Assembly: GCA_028289645.1 (NCBI GenBank)
Contig: JANQOK010000013.1
Coordinates: 62,001 to 126,000, forward strand
Source of the DNA: Anderseniella sp.
Lineage (GTDB): Bacteria; Pseudomonadota; Alphaproteobacteria; Rhizobiales; Aestuariivirgaceae
Length of the DNA stretch: 64,000 nucleotides
Reading direction: 5' to 3'
The translations under genes and the position numbers were made by a program. The notes under the pieces are model-generated. The model had not been told where the DNA came from and searched no databases. It was given only the letters and a program-made list of their open reading frames with translations. Shown here piece after piece: positions 60,967 to 64,000 of this stretch (the first letter of the stretch is position 1; every line of letters begins with the position of its first letter).

Positions 60967-61709
60967 GCGTCACCGGTCTGCCGCACGAGCACATCCCGGC
61001 GGTCCATTTCGGTGATCGTGTCGGCGTGGCGGAGCCGGATATCCTGCTGATGCATTATACCGGTGTGCCGACCCTGGAGTTTGCCCTCGAAATCCTGACC
61101 AGCGGCGAGCGCGAGGTGTCATGTCATTATCTGGTTCGTCAGGACGGCGGCATTGTGCAAATGGTCGATGAAGACAAGCGTGCCTGGCATGCCGGGAAGT
61201 CTTCGTGGGAAGGCGCAAGCGATGTCAATTCGCGCTCGATCGGCATCGAAATCTGCAATCCTGGCCATGGCGATGACTATCATGACTTCCCCGATGCGCA
61301 GGTCGAGGCGGTTATCGCCCTGTCGCAAGATATCTTCACCCGTCATGCCATTGAACCATGCCGAGTGCTGGCTCATTCCGACGTGGCACCGGGGCGCAAG
61401 ATCGATCCCGGAGAGAGGTTCCCGTGGGCCAGGCTGGCGGCAAGGGGGGTCGGTCTGTGGACTGTGCCTGCAGCCATAACCGGTGGGGCAGTGCTTGAAG
61501 TCGGTGCATCAGGTGATGAGGTCAGCAGCCTGCAGCGAAACCTTGCCGCCTATGGATACGGCGTCGATGTGACCGGCATCTATGATGACGAGACGGCGAC
61601 GGTGGTGCGGGCCTTTCAATTGCACTTCAGGCAGGAGCTTTGTGACGGGCGGGCGGACATATCGACAATTGCCACGCTGGATGGGTTGCTGGCGGCTCAC
61701 TCGTCCTGA
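60963..61709 (+). CDS. N-acetylmuramoyl-L-alanine amidase with C-terminal peptidoglycan-binding domain
   Basis: A 248-residue zinc amidase of the AmpD/AmiD (amidase_2) family, which cleaves the bond between muramic acid and the stem peptide. Zinc and catalytic residues are H31 (LMHYTGV), E96 (IGIEICNPG), H138 and D148 (LAHSDVAPGRKIDPG). Residues about 178-245 form a PG_binding_1 domain (GASGDEVSSLQRNLAAYGY). There is no signal peptide, so it resembles cytoplasmic AmpD-type recycling enzymes more than exported AmiD. It is coupled to the J-domain gene and ends 78 bp before rnpB. Confidence 0.88.
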   Translation: MSVTGLPHEHIPAVHFGDRVGVAEPDILLMHYTGVPTLEFALEILTSGEREVSCHYLVRQDGGIVQMVDEDKRAWHAGKSSWEGASDVNSRSIGIEICNPGHGDDYHDFPDAQVEAVIALSQDIFTRHAIEPCRVLAHSDVAPGRKIDPGERFPWARLAARGVGLWTVPAAITGGAVLEVGASGDEVSSLQRNLAAYGYGVDVTGIYDDETATVVRAFQLHFRQELCDGRADISTIATLDGLLAAHSS

Positions 61710-61787
61710 GTGCGGTATCAGGCAGTTCTGACAGATTGTATCGGAATCCGGTGCATGCACGTGGTGTTTGTGCTAAATCTTCTACAT

Positions 61788-62209
<422 letters not shown>

Positions 62210-62343
62210 AATCACTTTCCCACACACAGGCTTGAGCCGGCTTGAATTGCCTGGCTGAGGTGCTTCTTGCATAAATTTCGGTAATGATTTGATCGGCAAA
62301 ACGCCGATCTCCGTACAATGATAGTCAACAATGGAGACCGCCC

Positions 62344-62547
62344 ATGAAACCAGCAATTTACGTTTTCGCCGTGGCGTTGTTATACGCCGCATCCATGTTC
62401 AGTGTATCGGTCGTGACAAGCGACGAAGCCTCCGTGCGTGCCAGTGCGCTCCACGCAAAATGCCACTGGTACAAACAGCAGGCATTCAAGCTAAAGACAG
62501 AAGCTGCCTGGACCAGGTATAGAAACTGCTTACGCGGACGATTCTAA
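62344..62547 (+). CDS. Small exported protein, unknown
   Basis: A 67-residue open frame with an apparent signal peptide (MKPAIYVFAVALLYAASMF) and a short mature part of about 45 residues with two cysteines (KCHWYKQQAF and RNCLRGRF). A GGAG lies seven bases before the ATG. I recognise no family. It is an isolated small gene between rnpB and the cold-shock gene; the leader and the ribosome-binding site favour it being real. Confidence 0.5.
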   Translation: MKPAIYVFAVALLYAASMFSVSVVTSDEASVRASALHAKCHWYKQQAFKLKTEAAWTRYRNCLRGRF

Positions 62548-62788
62548 ATAAATGGCAGAACTGTCGCAGTTTTTGCGTCGTGTTTGAATTGCCCTGCGGC
62601 GGTTTCTGCCCTATGATCGCATCACCGGCACATCGAGTATGGAATGGATGTGTCCAGCGACGATCGGATTAGAATTGCGTTGTCCTGGATTTGAGGCACG
62701 ACTGCTTTCCCGAGTACGCCCGGAGACCGGCACTGAATGCTGAGCCGGACTGGTCATTCCAGATTGATAGCGGGAAAGGATTATCCCC

Positions 62789-63001
62789 ATGCGTGTCAGC
62801 GGCACCGTCAAGTTCTTCAACACCCAGAAAGGGTTCGGTTTTATCGCACCGGAAGACGGTTCAAAGGACGTGTTCGTTCATATCACCGCCATCCAGCGTT
62901 CAGGCCTGGAAGGACTTGCTGATGGTGACAAGGTGAGTTTTGTTGTGGAAGACGATCCACGCGGCAGAGGCCAGCAGGCAACCGACATTCAGATGGGCTG
63001 A
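62789..63001 (+). CDS. Cold-shock protein (CspA family)
   Basis: A 70-residue single cold-shock domain. RNP1 reads KGFGFI (residues 14-19) and RNP2 reads VFVHI (residues 28-32), both intact for binding single-stranded nucleic acid. The gene has an AAAGGA ribosome-binding site and a 240-bp leader region without another gene, long enough for a structured 5' UTR as seen in cold-induced csp genes. It precedes the IF-1 gene by 250 bp, separated by two hairpins. Probable role: RNA chaperone. Confidence 0.93.
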   Translation: MRVSGTVKFFNTQKGFGFIAPEDGSKDVFVHITAIQRSGLEGLADGDKVSFVVEDDPRGRGQQATDIQMG

Positions 63002-63062
63002 CCGGCCGTCAGCCCGAAGACTGGCCGGCGCCCCGGCAATGCAGGCCTAAACAACCTGGCAC

Positions 63063-63087
63063 ATTGCCCAAATTCCGTTTGGGCAAT
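63063..63087 (+). terminator. Hairpin after the cold-shock gene
   Basis: A perfect 10-bp stem, ATTGCCCAAA (63063-63072) with TTTGGGCAAT (63078-63087), has a five-base loop. It lies 62 bp downstream of the csp stop. No T-run follows, so it may terminate poorly or protect the 3' end of the mRNA. Confidence 0.5.
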
Positions 63088-63132
63088 AGAGGCTATTTGA
63101 TCAAGTTTAACATCGGCCTGTTGCAGTTGCAG

Positions 63133-63180
63133 CCGGATGAAGCCGCGTAAAAGCGCGGGCTTTGTCCGGTTTTGTTTTTT
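63133..63180 (+). terminator. Rho-independent terminator between the cold-shock gene and IF-1
   Basis: An interrupted stem pairs CCGGA (63133-63137) with TCCGG (63165-63169), and the inner AAGCCGCG (63140-63147) with CGCGGGCTT (63154-63162, one bulge). It is followed directly by TTTTGTTTTTT (63170-63180). Stem plus T-run form a convincing intrinsic terminator for the csp transcript. Confidence 0.75.
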
Positions 63181-63249
63181 GAGCAATTGATTGCTGGCGC
63201 GCAAACGGGTATGCATCCATCACCAGACACCGCGAGGGAAGAAGTATTT

Positions 63250-63534
63250 ATGTCGAAAGAAGAAGTGCTAGAGTTTGAAGGTATCGTTACCGAGGTCCTG
63301 CCAGACTCGCGCTTTCGGGTTAAACTCGAAAATGATCATGAGATCATCGCCTATACCGCCGGCAAGATGAAGAAGTTCAGAATTCGCACCATCGCCGGTG
63401 ACCGGGTAACGGTGGAGATGACGCCTTATGATCTCGACAAAGGACGCATTACCTTCCGGCACAAGGACTCCAAGTCAGGCGGCCCGCCTCCGGGACAGAA
63501 TCAAAATCGCCGTCCGGGCGGCAACCGGCGCTGA
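63250..63534 (+). CDS. infA: Translation initiation factor IF-1 with C-terminal extension
   Basis: A 94-residue S1/OB-fold protein. [26 protein letters not shown], then [25 protein letters not shown] and GRITFRHK, cover the whole IF-1 domain (about 72 residues). Twenty or so additional residues, rich in Gly, Pro, Asn and Arg, follow. The ATG at 63250 has GAGGGAAG in front; earlier in-frame starts fall in the terminator region. It blocks the A site of the 30S subunit during initiation. Some alphaproteobacteria carry more than one IF-1; whether this is the main or a second copy cannot be decided here. Confidence 0.9.
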   Translation: MSKEEVLEFEGIVTEVLPDSRFRVKLENDHEIIAYTAGKMKKFRIRTIAGDRVTVEMTPYDLDKGRITFRHKDSKSGGPPPGQNQNRRPGGNRR

Positions 63535-63592
63535 TTTGCCGAACAATAATTGCTGTTTCACGAGCACTGAAGCCAAGCTGATCCCGGGCACA

Positions 63593-63832
63593 CTATTGCA
63601 CAACTGCCAGGTACTTCGGTTCAACCCAAATCGTTTCCATATGCGGTGCCAGGCCGTTTACTTCGCCCACTTCGAGTTCGGCATACCCCAGATCGTTGAC
63701 ACCGACGACAGGAAAAACACGCCCCACGCAACGGCCAAAGACAGTTTTCGTCCGCAGCCCGCCAGTTTCATCATCGCACGGTAAATCGTCGGGGATGGCA
63801 ACAAGGCGAACACGGTCGCCGATTGTCACCAT
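63593..63832 (-). CDS. Small protein of unknown function (beta-rich, SH3-like)
   Basis: A 79-residue protein from the ATG at 63832; a longer frame to 63910 overlaps the end of the upstream binding-protein gene and is unlikely. The sequence VTIGDRVRLVAIPDDL, with TVFGRCVGRVFPVVGVNDLGYAELEVG and a C-terminal IWVEPKYLAVV, looks like a small beta-barrel of the SH3/KOW type. I cannot name the family. It lies 22 bp downstream of the glycine-betaine-type gene on the same strand and could be cotranscribed with it. Confidence 0.55.
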   Translation of the reverse strand: MVTIGDRVRLVAIPDDLPCDDETGGLRTKTVFGRCVGRVFPVVGVNDLGYAELEVGEVNGLAPHMETIWVEPKYLAVVQ

Positions 63833-63854
63833 CGCCCGACTGTCACCACAGCCG

Positions 63855-64000
63855 TTACTGGAACCAACTGTCGACGGTCGACTTGTTTTCCTCGACCCAC
63901 TTGGCCGCAAAAGCAGCCGGTTCCTGCTTCTCGATCTCCAGCGCGTAGGTCATCTTGGTCAGGGTCTCGGTGTCCAGTTTCACCTTGGACAGCATGGCTG
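63855..64000 (-). CDS. Glycine betaine/choline-type ABC transporter substrate-binding protein, C-terminal fragment
   Basis: The last 47 codons of a minus-strand gene that runs off the right window edge. The visible part (AMLSKVKLDTETLTKM, EIEKQEPAAFAAKW, ENKSTVDSWFQ, then TAA at 63857-63855) matches the C terminus of OpuAC/ProX-type periplasmic binding proteins. They bind glycine betaine, proline betaine or choline for osmoprotectant import or methyl-group catabolism. Too little is present to specify the ligand. Confidence 0.7.
   Translation of the reverse strand, partial: AMLSKVKLDTETLTKMTYALEIEKQEPAAFAAKWVEENKSTVDSWFQ

Overview
The window reads as ordinary chromosome of a high-GC alphaproteobacterium, probably in or near the Hyphomicrobiales (Rhizobiales). 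The pointers are gene content (a BoxR-type regulator, a DUF3726 protein, an ArsR-methyltransferase fusion, an extended IF-1 beside a cold-shock protein), a bacterial class A RNase P RNA, and dense codirectional operons with frequent ATGA/GTGA overlaps. This assignment is an inference from content, not from a phylogeny. There is no phage, insertion sequence, CRISPR array or tRNA that I can support. The first and last genes are cut by the window edges.

Region 1 (1-21.8 kb) is mostly catabolic and almost entirely on the + strand. A degenerate ABC ATPase and a cyclic-nucleotide-binding protein come first. An aromatic pair follows: a salicylyl-CoA-hydroxylase-like flavoprotein and a gentisate 1,2-dioxygenase. 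A leucine/isovalerate operon runs from a TetR regulator through isovaleryl-CoA dehydrogenase and both methylcrotonyl-CoA carboxylase subunits into an MttB-family protein and a DUF309 protein. Next is the aerobic benzoyl-CoA epoxidation operon boxC-boxB-boxA-boxR, with a TGCA-rich palindromic candidate BoxR operator in front of boxC. A UxaA-type dehydratase, a di-heme cytochrome and a PQQ sugar dehydrogenase follow and look like a sugar-oxidation unit. No benzoate-CoA ligase, boxD, methylglutaconyl-CoA hydratase or HMG-CoA lyase is present, so both catabolic routes need genes elsewhere.

Region 2 (21.8-32.6 kb) is bounded by two inverted copies of a dispersed double-hairpin repeat. It holds a ChaN-like protein, a translationally coupled three-gene operon (histone-deacetylase-fold amidohydrolase, a 575-residue protein I do not recognise, and a DUF3726 protein), the ABC-F ATPase Uup, a mandelate-racemase-family enzyme divergent from a HyuA-type hydantoinase/oxoprolinase, and a fatty acid desaturase.

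Region 3 (32.6-52.1 kb) is a mixture of small units: LysE exporters, a MarR-controlled Acg-like flavoprotein with a clear operator, a methyltransferase, an exported RNase T2, a YegP-like protein, EttA, an amine-oxidase-like flavoprotein, a histidine kinase with a defective receiver domain, glutathione transferases, TrmO, two MlaC-like periplasmic proteins, an ArsR-methyltransferase fusion, a Tat-exported phosphatase-like protein coupled to a membrane protein, and an extensin-like lipoprotein.

Region 4 (52.4-64 kb) has a full-length fused hydantoinase (HyuA+HyuB) divergent from a MarR regulator and a GST, a META-domain protein, an aldo/keto reductase coupled to a flavodoxin-like reductase, a J-domain protein coupled to an amidase, rnpB, a cold-shock protein, IF-1, and the end of a glycine-betaine-type binding protein. 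The least understood coherent unit is the 23.05-26.42 kb operon. The best-defined regulatory signal is the box operator at 12.5 kb.
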